Assembly: GCF_005239225.2 (NCBI RefSeq)
Contig: NC_133296.1
Span: 12,710,001-12,774,000, forward strand
Direction of reading: 5' to 3'
Source of the DNA: Populus alba
Lineage: Eukaryota > Streptophyta > Magnoliopsida > Malpighiales > Salicaceae
Length of the DNA: 64,000 nt
The notes below the pieces were generated by a model. That model had not been told where the DNA came from. It searched no databases and saw nothing but the letters and a program-made list of their open reading frames with translations. How positions within the stretch are numbered: the stretch's first letter is position 1; every line of letters begins with the position of its first letter. This document shows, piece after piece, positions 11,985 through 23,950 of the stretch. A program made the position numbers and the translations under genes.

Positions 11985-12615
11985 TGGTTAAATGAGGTCG
12001 CCAGATGGGATCTCATATAGCTTTGGTTAAAGGGAATCGCCAAATGAGATTTCAGGTTGACCGAGCTACACACAGTTTTTAGTTCCAGTTGATGAGGTCG
12101 CCAGATGGGACCTCAGGTGGCTTTGGTTAAAGGAAATTGCCAGATGGGATTTCAGGTTAACCGAGTTACACACAATTTTTTAGTTCCAGTTGAATGAGGT
12201 CGCTAGATGGGATCTCATGTAGCTTTGGTTAAAGGAAATCGCTAGATGGGATTTCAAGTTAACCGAGTTACACATATTTTCGTTCCAGTTGAATGAGGTC
12301 GCCATATGGGATCTCATGTAGCTTTGGTTAAAGGGAATCGCCAGATGGGATTTCAGGTTAACCAAGCTACACATATTTTCGTTCCAGTTGAATTAGGTCG
12401 CAAGATGGGATCTCATGTAGCTTTGGTTAAAGGGAATCACCAGATGGGATTTCAGGTTAACCGAGTTACACATATTTTTGTTCCAGTAATGAGGTTGCTA
12501 GATGGGATCTCATGTAGCTTTGGTTAAAGGGAATCGCCAGATGGGATTTCAGGTTATCCGAGTTACACACATTCTTTGGTTTTGGTTAAAGGAGGTCGCC
12601 AGATGGGATCTCAGA
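11985..12615 (+). repeat. Tandem array B: about six ~100 bp units
   Basis: GAGGTCGCCAGATGGGATCT recurs near 11,994, 12,094, 12,197, 12,295, 12,393, 12,491 and 12,592. Each full unit holds a half-repeat (tcgccagatgggatttcagg) and a linker ending in a T run. A purine-rich stretch follows to 12,680. Confidence 0.9.
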
Positions 12616-12785
12616 TAATGAAAAAGAGAGAGAGAGAGAGAAAGAAAGAAAGACAAGAAAAAAAGAACAGAGTAAGGTTTTTAGATGAAGTGGATATTGA
12701 GCAAGTTAAGCAGATAGAAAGACAAGTTTTTCTTTACAAAGCTTATATGCAAAACATCGAGGATTTTTGCTTCGTAAGCATTGTA

Positions 12786-12796
12786 AAGAGGGGGCA
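12786..12796 (+). other. Polypurine tract
   Basis: AAGAGGGGGCA lies directly upstream of the 3' LTR start at 12,799, as needed for plus-strand priming. Confidence 0.75.
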
Positions 12797-12798
12797 TC

Positions 12799-14285
12799 TG
12801 TTGCTACCCAATTTTTGACCCATGTTTTTTATATATTTTCAAAAAAAATCCAAAAATAGAGAAAAACAATGAAAATCCAAAAAAATATGTTTTTTAATAT
12901 ATATTCTTGTCATTTTAACATTTTCAGCGTCGTCTAAAAAAGAATTTAAATTTTCAAAAAGATTTTTGAACGCGTTCAACTTTTCACGTGTCATTTTTAA
13001 AATCATTGATTTTGCTCATTGAGTCGACGTTGATATTGCTCGTTTTCAAAAAATACAAAAAAATGAGAAAAATCAAAATTTACAAAAAAGAAAGAAGTTG
13101 AGGGACCAAGTTGAAAAACCTAGCAACATTTTGCCTATAATACTGGTCTTTAACTCACACAAAGGGGAGGGGGGCAATTTTGAAATATCAGAAAAATACA
13201 AAAAAACAACCTAAACCTAAATCTATCTCTTTCATTCTAAGCTGCCGACCCCCCCTTTTGATTTTTCTTCTCCTTCATCCGGAGCCAAACACAGCCGCCG
13301 GCCAAGACTTCTTCTCCCCATTTTTCCAATGCTGCAGCCGCCCTTCCCTGGCTCAAGCTTCAGCCCGACAGCCCTCACACACTGCCTCATCTCCCTTTTG
13401 GCCGATACCCCGCAGACCATACCCCCACAAACCCTCAACCAGCCATAACCGACCTTCCTCCCTTAACCAAACACAATAGTCGGCCACAATACAGCCCCAG
13501 CCATACTCTCCTCTTCTCCTCGTCCCAGCCACCCTCTCACAACGCAAGTCCCCCCTTCATTCGGCCTCCAGTAGCAGCGGCTGGCTCGCCGAACGCCAGC
13601 AGAATCGCCAACAGTAGCAATCCACAAGCCAGCAGACCCAGCTCATCGCCAGTAGCGGGGGCACGTGGGAAGACGCGCCGCTACTGTTCAGGCGGGCTTA
13701 GGTTGCTTCCCAGAGTTGTTTTCCTGAACTTTAGGGACTGTTTTGTAATTTTCAATTATGTGATTTAATTTTTGTTTAGTTTTGAATTTTTATTATTTGT
13801 ATTGTGGATGTAAAAAGAAAAGAAAAAGAAATGAGAAGAAAAAGAAAAGAAAAGAAACAAAAAATATAGTAAAAATAAACATGTGTTTGTATTTGTTTTC
13901 TTTTTATATATATATTTTTTTTATGATAAAATTGCAAGGATTAAAGAAGAATTTAATGTTTTGATTGGATCACGGTTAACAATTATTAACTTATACATAA
14001 GTTATATTTCTAATTTCCGATGAAAAGACAATTATTAAAACTTCTTGAACACATCAAATTCGCGAAGCAGCTTACCTCAGGTAGGGTGCGTTAGGGGTGC
14101 TAATACCTTCCCTAACAACAACCAGTCCCTTACCCGCGAATCTCTGACAAAACCAGTACATCCGGTTTCCTAGTAGCCTTCAATAAATTACTAGGTGGCG
14201 ACTCCAATGAACCAATGCAATCAAAACGCAACAACGACGATAAAAATCACCAACTGATGCCACACGGATTTTCTGACATGCGACA
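12799..14285 (+). repeat. 3' LTR (1,487 bp, internal deletion)
   Basis: Starts TGTTGCTACCC and ends CATGCGACA. Compared with the 5' LTR it lacks 263 bp (junction at 13,650/13,651) across a GCC micro-homology, and has a much shorter TA run. Confidence 0.9.
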
Positions 14286-14290
14286 ATCTT
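14286..14290. repeat. Target site duplication ATCTT (right)
   Basis: Partner of 5211-5215. The array unit continues directly after it (gaggatgtatttttatg, as at 29,722). Confidence 0.9.
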
Positions 14291-14859
14291 GAGGATGTAT
14301 TTTTATGTCATGATATTGCCTCAAAAACTGGTTCTTTTTTTTATTATTGATTTTGCAAAGAAACCAACTAGTCGTTTAGGGTTTTACACGTGGGCCCATG
14401 TGGTGATATTTGAAGATTTTGTTGAGGTGCTGAATCCCTTGGATGAGATGATCATACCAATTTTGATTTTGATGACGAAGATCATGTCGTTGATCAAGAG
14501 GTGCATCAAAGTTAGCATTAAAGAAATTGAAGGGAGGGATGTTTTACATGAAAGAGCTATATATATATATGGTGGTGAATATATCTTGATGTTCAAATCC
14601 TGACATAGCATCATATTATATAAAAAATAATCGGGACCTCTTATCATATGTTAATGTTAGGTGAGTTCATCTACAAATTAATAGGTCAAATTAAGCTATA
14701 ATTTTAAAAATAATAATATTGTTTTAATAAAAAAATAATTTAAAATAAAATCTAATTTATATTAGATTCTAGGTAAGCAAGGTATTAGGTTAATTTATCA
14801 AGTTTAATAAAGATTAAAATAATTAATTTGATTTAATGGGTATGAGTATGTTTCTAAAA
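14291..14859 (+). repeat. Remainder of array copy 1, with disrupted orphan ORF
   Basis: Matches 29,721-30,298. The orphan frame (IDFAKKP..RLGFYTWAHVVIFEDFVE) is present but is cut from its first codons by the 9 kb insertion. After tgggtatgagtatgtttct the match stops and CACTA sequence begins. Confidence 0.8.
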
Positions 14860-14871
14860 AATGTAGTAATT

Positions 14872-15205
14872 AGCAACGGACTACTCCGTTGCAAAATATA
14901 CTAAAATCCATTGCTAAAACAATTTAGCAACGGAATCAACAACGGCAAAAATCGGATATAGATTTTTCGTTGTTGATTTTTTAGCAACGGATTTATCCGT
15001 TGCTGATTTCGCAGCAACAGAAAATCCGTTGCTTACAAATAGCAACGGATAATCCGTTGCTAATTGTAAGCAACGGATAATCCGTTGCAAAACTAGCAAC
15101 GGATTCTCCGTTGCTCATTTTAGCAACGGATAAATCCGTTGCTAGTTTTGTGAATCAGCAACAGATTCTCCGTTGCTGATTCACGCATCAGTGACAATCA
15201 CCAAC
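14872..15205. repeat. CACTA subterminal repeats (3' side)
   Basis: More than a dozen copies of TAGCAACGGA or its complement TCCGTTGCTA, spaced 15-30 bp. Such arrays are the known binding sites of TNPA-type proteins. Confidence 0.9.
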
Positions 15206-15476
15206 GGAGAATCAATAGGTGATTATATTATTTTTTATTAAATTAATTTTTATTTATTTATTAAAATGACTTTTAATTTATTTATTTAATTATTTATAGA
15301 TTTTTAAAAGTTGTAGAATATATATAACCAACATAAATTAATATTAAAAATAATTATATAATTAATAAAAAATAGAATAAAAATAATATTTATATTATAA
15401 AAATTTAGTTAAACTTGCATTAATACAATTAAGTTCAAATACAATAATAATAAAAAAAAAAAAACAAAAGATACAA

Positions 15477-17541
15477 TCATGGTGCTGGTTGTGAAGATGA
15501 ACCATGATATTGTGGATCAACACAAGATTGATCAGGATATAAAGGTTGAGGTATAGGTCGATAAATTGTTTGAGTTATGGGACCCATAGGTGTCATTATC
15601 TAAGGAGCCATATGTGGCGGTATTGATGGAGTCAAAGGTGGTGGCATACCTTGATCAATATTTGATGTCCCACTAGGGTATCCAAGATTGTTCAAAAGAT
15701 ATTCTTTCATGGAATCCATCTGCCGTTTCATTTCGAGAATAAAATCATTTTTTTTCTTTATCTCCTCTTCTTTATCCTTTATCTCCTTTTGCAATGCTCA
15801 ATACGATGATCTGGGTTATGTGACTCCACCGAGTAGGAATGTGATGAAGAGCTTGTACTAACTATAGATTTTGGCATAGGAGGTGCACCATATACCCTAC
15901 CCTTTGTAACTCCTCCTGAAGCCACACACCAAGCTGCTCCATCAAATGAAGGATGATTTTCCTGATCAGTTTCATACTTTGAAATCATCTCCATTTTATA
16001 ATTTTCCTACAAATAAAATACATGCAAAAATAAATTAATTTGAATGTTAAATAATACTTAAGTTATATTAAGAAATAATCAAATAAAAATACATACAACC
16101 ACTTTTTTAGACTTGCTGTCGACGAAGCTACCACACCGCTTAGTACTTTGATGCAAAGCTGAAAATACATTATCCCATGGAGGTTCTTTTCCACCAGCTT
16201 CCTCTTACTTTCAAGATTAATAAATATTATAAAAGATAAATATACAAATTTTAATTCATTATCTTAAGCATAAAAAAAAATCCTTACCATGTTAGCTCGA
16301 TATGATGCAAATGACACTGTTCCTCCAAAATGAGTGCTTATTTTGCCATCTGTTTTGGTTAATCGATACCTCCTAGCAGATTTAGACCTCCTTTGAAATT
16401 CAGGGGTGGACCAAACATCTTTGATCATTTGATTCCAATCATCATTTTTTATCCAGGCAGGACCTTTATCAAGGCAATCTATAATATTTGTAGTGTTTTC
16501 TTTTGACATGGCTTTCTTGCGCGCTCGTGTCAATTGTTGATTCAAAGCTATCCTAGCCTTATCTTCCCAAGTATTACGAACAATCAACTCATCTTCCTCA
16601 GGAAAGGAATATTTTTTCTACCAAATAATATATATACCAAGTAAAAAGAGTGCACAAAATTTCAAATTATATAAATAATTAATCATATTGTGTTATCTTG
16701 TTTAGAATTTGCAAGATGATGTAATAACTAAAGAAATTAAATGATATTAAAGAGTAAACAAGAAATAAGAACAAATTATAACACAAATTAGTCATAGTTA
16801 TTCAGTTGATAATTTTCATAATGCTACATTAAAGTGATCAAAATTAAAAAGAATATTATGGCAATTAGTGTTGGTTCTTACCTTAAACTCTTTAAAGAGT
16901 TCATCCCTTCACATTGAATCTACTTTTTCCCAAGAGTTGCCATGCTCCCTTAAAATTGGACCTCAAAATATCTCCGATTGCACGTCCACATGATGTGTTA
17001 TTGAACCTAAAAATATATAATAACAAACTTATATTAAACAAATAATTATACAATAATAATTAATTTTTTTCATACTTGAAAATATAACCTTAATCAATTA
17101 GTTATTAAAAGTTTGAACTTACTCTGTTGTTCCATACAAACAAAGCTCTTTTTTTCTTGTTATTGGATCTATTGGCATGTCAAAACCCTTCCTTCTAACA
17201 ATTTGATCATAATTGTATGGAGATGACATTGAACCGTGATATGATGGAACACCATCTTGATCCTCATCACGTACACCTCTCTCATTACTACCGTCTCCCT
17301 CATCTTCATCTCTAATGTTCACATCATCATCATCACCATCAACTCTCCCATGACTCCCATATAAATTATGTCCTCCATAAACAAGTTGGTTATCTCGAGA
17401 GAAACCTCCTTGAGTTTGAAGCAAATCCTGAAAACGAAATCCCTCACAATATTGATATGTATCAACCCTCCCATAATCATGTTGAGGAGGATGTGTACTC
17501 CCTAAAGTAGGTATATAATACTCATTTGCATTCTGATACAC
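15477..17541 (-). pseudogene. TNPA-like gene (Transposase_24 family), decayed
   Basis: Exon-like pieces on the minus strand, in order: 17,541-17,119 (acidic, Tyr/Gly-rich, with a D/E-rich patch); about 16,610-16,264 with the Transposase_24 signature (WSTPEFQRRSKSARRYRL, then HFGGTVSFASYRANM); 15,994-15,780 (GGVTKGRVYGAPPMP); and 15,794-15,477, a Glu/Lys-rich coiled coil followed by a Pro-rich tail. A 1 bp-type frameshift separates the last two pieces near 15,785, and a TAG at 15,600-15,602 interrupts the tail, which would otherwise run to TGA at 15,477. In En/Spm the matching protein binds subterminal repeats. Exon borders are my estimate. Confidence 0.75.
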
Positions 17542-18273
17542 AGGTTGATGAACTGTGGATCCTTTGTTATTATGCCTTGATGTAGTTTGAAATGATTTGG
17601 ATGAAGTGGACCTGTCACTCCTATAATCTAATATGGATCCTCGTCAAGGCATGCTAAAAACCAGAAAAAATATATACATTATCATATGAATATATACAAC
17701 ATAACTATAATAGCCATCACTCCGAAAAATATTATACTTCAAATAAAATAATTACTGTAACAAAACCAAATATGTAAATAACATCAAGACAATTTCATTA
17801 AACATTCCTTGCAATGACAAAAATCAGCCATGAAGTTTAAATTGTCAAAAGCCAATTAACACAAACAATAATAAAAATAAAAATCTAAATAATTAATTAA
17901 GTAGAAATCAAAATTTATGAGTATGCTTACCTTAATGTTTGGTCCTATAAATCAAAACATTGAGTAGGAAAAACCCTTTTTTTCACGCTTCAGCACCTTT
18001 AAGCAAGAAAACGAATCACAAAATAAAATATAACATCAGAATCACAATTTAAAGATTGATACTTGAAAGGTTATAAATGGTTTCAAAGGTCGATGAAATT
18101 GATTTATGTAATGTGATGCATAACACACACTTGAATAAAATAATAATAATAAAAACATTGAAAGCCTAAATATTGTCAAATAATATGAAATCATCCATAC
18201 ATATAATAAAGATAATTCATTACATATACTACGAAATATAATTAACTTGTGCTACTCATTATTATCATCACTC
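17542..18273. other. Intergenic part of CACTA element
   Basis: AT-rich spacer between the TNPA-like and transposase genes. Possibly contains the 5' leader or introns of the TNPA-like gene. No domain seen. Confidence 0.5.
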
Positions 18274-19261
18274 CTAACCATCACCACCATAACAATCATC
18301 CTCATCATCATCATCATCTTCGTCTTCTTCACCATCACCATCACCATCACCATCATCATCTTCTTCTTCTTCTGCTTCATCATCTTTGTTTCCCCAATTT
18401 ATGTCAAGTTGAATCAATTCATGTTGCCCGATTTCTTCATAATAAGATGATTCAACAAGTATATTTGGATCATCAAGTGTTTGAGTAGGAAGGACAAGAG
18501 ATAATTGAGAAATCTCATCTGATTGATCAACATCAAATGATCTCACATTGTTGGCATCTTCAATAAATTCACCCATGTCAACATTATAACGGCTTCTAGC
18601 AGTTGTCTTAATAACCGTCCACCATTCAGATGATTTATTACCAGGTGGATATGTATAGTAGACTTGTTGACATTGTTGTGCTAACACAAAATCTTCATTT
18701 CCGTGTAGTCGAGATGTATGCTTGATTTCAACCAAAGCATTCGAAGGATGCACTCTAATCCCTCGTTTTGTATCATACCAATTACATTTAAACATAAATA
18801 ACTTGCACTTACTCCCCAAGTATTTTAGCCGAACAACTTCTTTAAGCATTCCATAATAATCACGTTCATCATCATCATAACAACTTCCTTTCACACAAAC
18901 TCCACTATTCATTGTCTTTTTAAAACGACCATAACGTTGAGTATGCAATTTAAAACCATTCACATAATACCCATTATAACATTTCACTGAAGTTGAAGGG
19001 CCCATAGCAAGTCCAAAGAGCTGATTTTCAATTCCGTTAGATTTGTATTCCACCTAGCATAATAGTTAACTCCATAAGAAATAATGATTTAAAAGAGATT
19101 AATAATATTTTTAAAGTAGCTAATTGACATAAAATATAAATTAATTTATTAAAATACTTACATTATTTTTTAACCAATTTGGAAAGAATGCTTCGCATAA
19201 TTTTTCAATTTCACCATCACTTGCATGTGGTTGTTGTGACTTTAGCTCTTGTCGACATTGC
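18274..19261 (-). pseudogene. CACTA transposase 3' exons (DUF4216)
   Basis: Two exons with clean splice sites. Exon 19,261-19,162 (RQCRQELKSQ ... FFPNWLKNN) ends before GTAAG. The exon from 19,053 holds the DUF4216 domain (VNGFKLHTQRYGRFKKTMNSG, then YYGMLKEVVRLKYLG, FKCNWYD). It ends in a striking acidic tail of Asp, Glu and Gly encoded by GAT/GAA/GGT triplet repeats (about 18,280-18,385). DUF4216 is commonly the last domain of plant TNPD-type transposases. This part is open throughout. Confidence 0.85.
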
Positions 19262-19333
19262 CTAACATTTTAAAATGTTAAAGTTAATAATAAATTATTA
19301 TAAATTTAGTACAAAATAATATTTCATACTTAC

Positions 19334-22014
19334 TTTAAGTAAGGCTTCAGTTCTTGACAATTGAATATCACATAGTTATGCGCAATTTGCATTTCAGCAT
19401 GTGACAACTGCCTTTTATAAAATCTTTTGGATAATTTTTTTCCCTGGATAGGAAAAAATAGAGAGACATCCATCTACACTTCTAAGGCCACCATCATCAT
19501 TTCGTGGAACTCGATTCCAAATTGTTTGCACGTCAACACCAAAATAATGAGATGCAAAATTGGTAATTTCATCAATCAAGTATGCTTCACATATGGAATC
19601 CTCAACTTTAGCTTTATTGGTCACTTTCTTCTTCAAATAAAACATATACCTATATCATTTCTGTCAATTAGTTTATTTTTTTAAAATAAAAAGTTAATAA
19701 AATTAACATAGTATGAAAACATACCGTTCAAATGGATACATCCATCGATATTGAACTGGTCCACCAACTTTTGCCTCATAAGGTAGATGTATCGTCAAGT
19801 GTTCCATGGAGTCAAAGAAGGATGGAGGAAAAATCCTTTCAAGTTTGCAAATTATTTCAGTTATATTCATCTGTATTAACTCCATGTGCTGGGCATTTAA
19901 ATTTGTTGAACAAATATCTCGAAAAAATACGGACAGTTCAGTTAATGCCTCCCACAGTGGCCTAGGTAAGTAAGGTCAGAAAGTGGTTGGAAGAAGTCTT
20001 TGAATGAAGACATGACAATCATGGCTCTTCATCCCCGAAACCTTACATTGTGCCTCTTTCACACATCGTGAAATGCTTGAAGCATAACCATCAGGAAATG
20101 ATAATTCCTTCATCCATGACAAGACTTCTTGTTGTTGTTTCTTGTGTAGACAATAAGTGCCTTTAGGTTTGTAAACCCGACCACTCATATCTTATTGCAA
20201 ATGTAAATTTGGCTTCTGACAATACAATTGAATATCCAACCTAGCCTTTAAATTGTCCTTGCTTCTATTCGAACAATCCATTACTGTATAAAAAATATTG
20301 TCGAAGACATTTTTGTCAATATGCATGACATCAAGATGATGACGAATCAAATTTGCATGCCAATATGGAAGCTCCCAGAAAATACTCTTCTTCACCCAAT
20401 TGTGCTTAACACCAAAGCCAGGAATTTTATCATTATATGATGAACCTCCATTATGTCCCTCAGTATACATGGACACTTCGTTCAACATTTCCAAACCAGA
20501 TGGACGAGGTAAAAGAGGGAGCATTTCAATTACTCCTTTCAAAAACTTATCAGGTTGAAATCTATATGGGTGGTTCATGGGTAAGAATCGTCGATGACAA
20601 TAAAAAATGTAGTTTTCCCTTTATTTTTTAATCTAAAAGCCTTGTTATGCTCCATACAATAAGGACAAGACAGATTTCTATGAGTACTCCACCCCGATAA
20701 CATGCCATATGCTGGAAAGTCACTAATGGTCCACGTCAAAGCTGCCCTTAATTGAAAATTTTCCTTTCTGTATACATCATATGTTTCAACACCAACGGAC
20801 CACAAATTCTTTAACTCATCAATCAAAGGTCTTAGGAAAACATCAAGCTTTTTACTTGGATTCTTTGGCTCAGGAATCATCATTGTCAAAAACATGAATG
20901 GTCTAGTCATGCACTTCCACGGAGGCAAATTATAAATAGTCACAATTATTGACCAACAAGAGTATGTATTTGAAGACATGTCAAATGGACAAAACCCATC
21001 AGTGCACAACCCTAACCGAATATTTCTCGGATTTGATGCAAGGCTTAAGTGGACACGATTAAACTCCTTCCATACCTCCCCATCAGATGGGTGCACCATA
21101 ACCCCATTATCAGAATTATGAAAATGATGCCATGTCATATCTTTGGCATGATATGGAGACATGAACAGTCTCTAAAGCCTTGGTGTTAAGGGAAAGTATC
21201 GGAGTTGCTTCTCCGCCTTATTGGAACCTTTACTAGTTGGATTTCTAGGTTTGTATCGTGAACTTCCACAAAAATCACAATTTATTTTCATTGCATCTGC
21301 CCCATAGTACAACATACAGTAATTAGGACACACATCATATTTCTCATAACCACGTCCAAGTGGCCGCATAAATTTCTTGGCATCATAAAAATTTGAAACC
21401 AAATTTTCATCATTAGGCATGCAACTTTTTGTAAAGTCAATAAAATTGTTGAAGGCATTCTGAGTCAAATTTAAAGTTGACTTCATATTAAGCAATTGTA
21501 CACAAGCAGATAATTTGGATTGCTTGGTACACCCATCCCACAACGGCTCCTCCGCAACTTTCAAAAGGTTAAAAAATTTAGTTGCCTCCAGATTTGGAAT
21601 TTCCCCTGCTACCACAGGACTAGACACGTTATCATTATAGAATGCATCACCAACCCCCATTGCATCCATAACCAGATTCCTATATGGATTCTCTAGACAA
21701 ACATCATTCACAACATTACTTATTCTAATCGATGAAGGTCCAGCCAATATTGGTTCTACGACATAAGGCTCCCCATGTACAGTCTAATTTTCATAACAAT
21801 GTAAAAATCCTTTTGTCAATAGATGCTTACAAACATCATCTTCCTTTAAAAACTTTTGATTTTTGCACCTCACACAAGGACATCTAATTTCCCCCCCAGA
21901 TATATTTTTATCAATTGAAAAGGTAAAATTGATAAATCTTCTAACACCTGTAATGTATTCAGGACGAAGGCGACCATCCATAAGACGACGATACATCCAT
22001 GATCGATCATCCAT
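19334..22014 (-). pseudogene. CACTA transposase TNPD-like (Transposase_21, DUF4218), decayed
   Basis: Starts with ATG at 22,014 and the transposase-associated domain (MDDRSWMYRRLMDGR, then RCPCVRCKN). Transposase_21 follows (VCPNYCMLYYG, CDFCGSSRYKP; LGLCTDGFCPFDMSS; LDVMHIDKNVFDN), then DUF4218 (FPPSFFDSMEHLTIHLPYE; MQIAHNYVIFNCQELKPYLK, donor at 19,333). Breaks: TAG at 21,784-21,786 (probably from TGG), TAG at 21,172-21,174 (from CAG), a 1 bp loss in a T run near 20,605, TAA at 20,192-20,194, TGA at 19,976-19,978 (CGA-like), and a 1 bp gain in the A run at 19,435-19,441. All domains are present but no single frame survives, so no active transposase is made from this copy. Confidence 0.88.
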
Positions 22015-22019
22015 GTTAA

Positions 22020-22600
22020 TCTAATTAACATGATAACACCAATAAGTATTTTTATAAATAAGCATACTTCTTTAACCACTAGTACTTAAACAATCATTTA
22101 AAATAAAATATGTACCACATAGCTATATGTAATTGGTATTTTATAAACATTTTCTTTTAGGGTAAGCTAGAAGATGGACAAGAAATTGCTATGAAGAGGC
22201 TGTCAAGGAGTTCTAGAATCCAAATTTAAACAATATTGTTATTTATCCATTTCCTTTTTAATTATTGGAGTAAACTATTAATTTAATTTAATTTCAGATT
22301 TGTTTAATATATAAACACTATAATATTATATTTTAATTAGAGAAATATGATTTTAACATGGTGATTTCACTTAATGGCTTATTTTGTTGCTAGAAAAATG
22401 CAGTATTTATTTGAAATATTTTAAGCATTTAAATTGAATTCAATTACATGATTCAAAAATTTATTTGAAATATATGAAATCTAATAGGTTATTAATTGAA
22501 TCCTAATTTAAAAAATATTGTTATTTATCCATTTCCTTTTTAATTATTGGAGTAAACTATTAATTTAATTTAATTTCAGATTTTTTAATATATAAACATT
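22020..22600 (+). repeat. CACTA cargo block 1 (contains kinase fragment)
   Basis: The segment from the transposase start (about 21,891-22,125) recurs at 23,272-23,450, where ~70 bp are missing. A second shared stretch (ttttaagcatt-aaattgaattcaattacatgatt) occurs at about 22,418-22,455 and 23,678-23,716. The block has thus been duplicated inside the element. A ~110 bp stretch (tttaattattggagtaaac) also repeats at 22,258 and 22,540. Confidence 0.75.
22161..22226 (+). pseudogene. Captured receptor-like kinase exon start (fragment 1)
   Basis: Behind an acceptor-like tttcttttag the frame reads GKLEDGQEIAMKRLSRSS, the kinase subdomain I-II region of S-domain/cysteine-rich receptor-like kinases (usual form GQEIAVKRLS, with the ATP-binding Lys). 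The match stops after about 20 residues. Orientation is opposite to the transposase. Confidence 0.8.
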
Positions 22601-23115
22601 ATAATAATATATTTTAATTACAATGGTTTTGCCGCTAAAAAAAATACAGTATAAGTTACAAAAAGCATTAATTATTATTTTTTGAACTACCCACCCAAAG
22701 TGCTAAACTGTCTTGTCATTGATTTATATTCTCTAGCCAAATAATCAAAATGGGATTTGGGCCTCTAAATGCCTTCATGGTTTTGAAATTAAATAAAGAA
22801 GACCGAGGCTTATTCTTATTCTTCTTAAGAGGAAAAATACCAAAAACATGAACTTCAGGAAGCAATATGTAAAAGCAGAAATAAAAAAGACAGTACTACG
22901 CCCAAAAAAGTTAATTGAATATAATCCCAGCATTATGTTCACATAAACCTCCAAAACTAGGATGGACAAGGAAAATAAATTTAAATATGAATAATCTTAT
23001 CCCAATGAAAAGCAGAGTTCCAATTATTGAAAAGATTACAATAGGCATACCCAGCAGACAAATTAAGTATTATCTAATTAAGCAACCATCAAAAAATGGA
23101 GCAAAATAGACTTAC

Positions 23116-23224
23116 CAAAGCCCCAATAATCAATGGCCCAAGGTGGAGATTTCCTTCTTGCAACCCAATCAAACTTAGCCAACTCTATTGATTTATATTG
23201 TGATCCAATAAGCCATTCATATTC
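23116..23224 (-). pseudogene. Captured exon of unidentified host gene
   Basis: A 109 bp open stretch on the minus strand between a good acceptor (tttttctag) and donor (GTAAGT). It reads EYEWLIGSQYKSIELAKF then DWVARRKSPPWAIDYWGFG. A decayed second copy, with stops, lies at about 25,195-25,305. I do not recognise the family. The splice context and amino-acid composition argue for a real exon rather than chance. Confidence 0.55.
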
Positions 23225-23552
23225 CTAGAAAAATAAAAAACATAAACAGTATGTTAAACCCATCCAGCTAATCCCCCCCCAGATATATTTTTATCAATTG
23301 AAAATGCAAAATTGATACATCCACGATCGATCATCCATGTTAATCTAATTAACATGATAACACAAATAAGCATTTGTAGAAATAAGCATACTTCTTTAAC
23401 TACTAGTACTTTAACAATCCTTTAAAATAAAATGTACCACATAAACAAACTTTAATTATTTGTCCAGCTCACACACATATATATAGCAAAGAAATTAGTA
23501 CTTTTAAAGTTCATGCGTCATGTTCTTAAGATTTACTGGGCTGCTATTTAAG

Positions 23553-23653
23553 GCTGTGAAGAGGCTGTCAAGGACTTCTAGACAAGGATTAAATGAGTTT
23601 TAAAATGAGGTCATACTAATTAACAAGCTTCAGCACATAAATCTTGTAAAGCT
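23553..23653 (+). pseudogene. Captured receptor-like kinase fragment 2
   Basis: The frame reads AVKRLSRTSRQGLNEF, TAA, NEVILINKLQHINLVKL, a near-perfect match to the receptor-like kinase region (AVKRLS...QGL-EFKNEV-LI-KLQH-NLV-L). One Lys codon (AAA) has become TAA. It extends fragment 1 downstream, so the duplicated blocks preserve different parts of the same source exon. Confidence 0.88.
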
Positions 23654-23741
23654 TTCTCATTGAATTCATTTTTGAATATATTTTAAGCATTAAAATTGAA
23701 TTCAATTACATGATTTAATAATTTAAGAGTTTTTTGTGCTA

Positions 23742-23916
23742 ATGGAGATGGATTCGATGGCTGGCTGCAAGGTAATTGGTAATTTACTAGTTTATTATGA
23801 TCACTTTGTTTGCTTTTGTTTTTAGATTGGATTAAGTGTGGTTTGTTTGAATGTTAATTCTGAGCTGACAAATATTTGTGATGGAAATGAATTTTATTTT
23901 GTTATTTCATACATGC

Positions 23917-23950
<34 letters not shown>

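Larger units (their letters stand above)
5216..14285 (+). mobile_element. 9.07 kb non-coding Tat/Ogre-like LTR retrotransposon
   Basis: Complete element by structure: 5' LTR 5216-7005 and 3' LTR 12,799-14,285, both TG...CA, with a 5 bp TSD (ATCTT). It has a primer site of the tRNA-Arg-like type known from Tat/Ogre gypsy elements and a polypurine tract before the 3' LTR. The ~5.8 kb interior has no long frame and no recognisable RT, integrase or protease. Only a short coiled-coil-like frame (7692-7830) hints at a gag remnant. It therefore fits a large non-autonomous derivative (LARD) mobilised by a relative. It sits inside an orphan ORF of array copy 1, so it is younger than the array unit. 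Confidence 0.88.

Noticed and set aside
11578..12615. Regular repeats that could suggest a CRISPR array
   Set aside because: Units are joined head to tail with similar linkers, no unique spacers, inside a plant retrotransposon.
14855..14871. Possible CACTA terminal repeat at the left border (tttctaaaaaatgtagt)
   Set aside because: The complement reads actacattttttagaaa, facing outward instead of into the element, and lacks the leading C; a true terminus should read CACTAC into the element.
18247..18488. Plus-strand frames rich in Ile/Thr or His
   Set aside because: They are the complement of the GAT/GAA repeats coding the acidic tail of the CACTA transposase.
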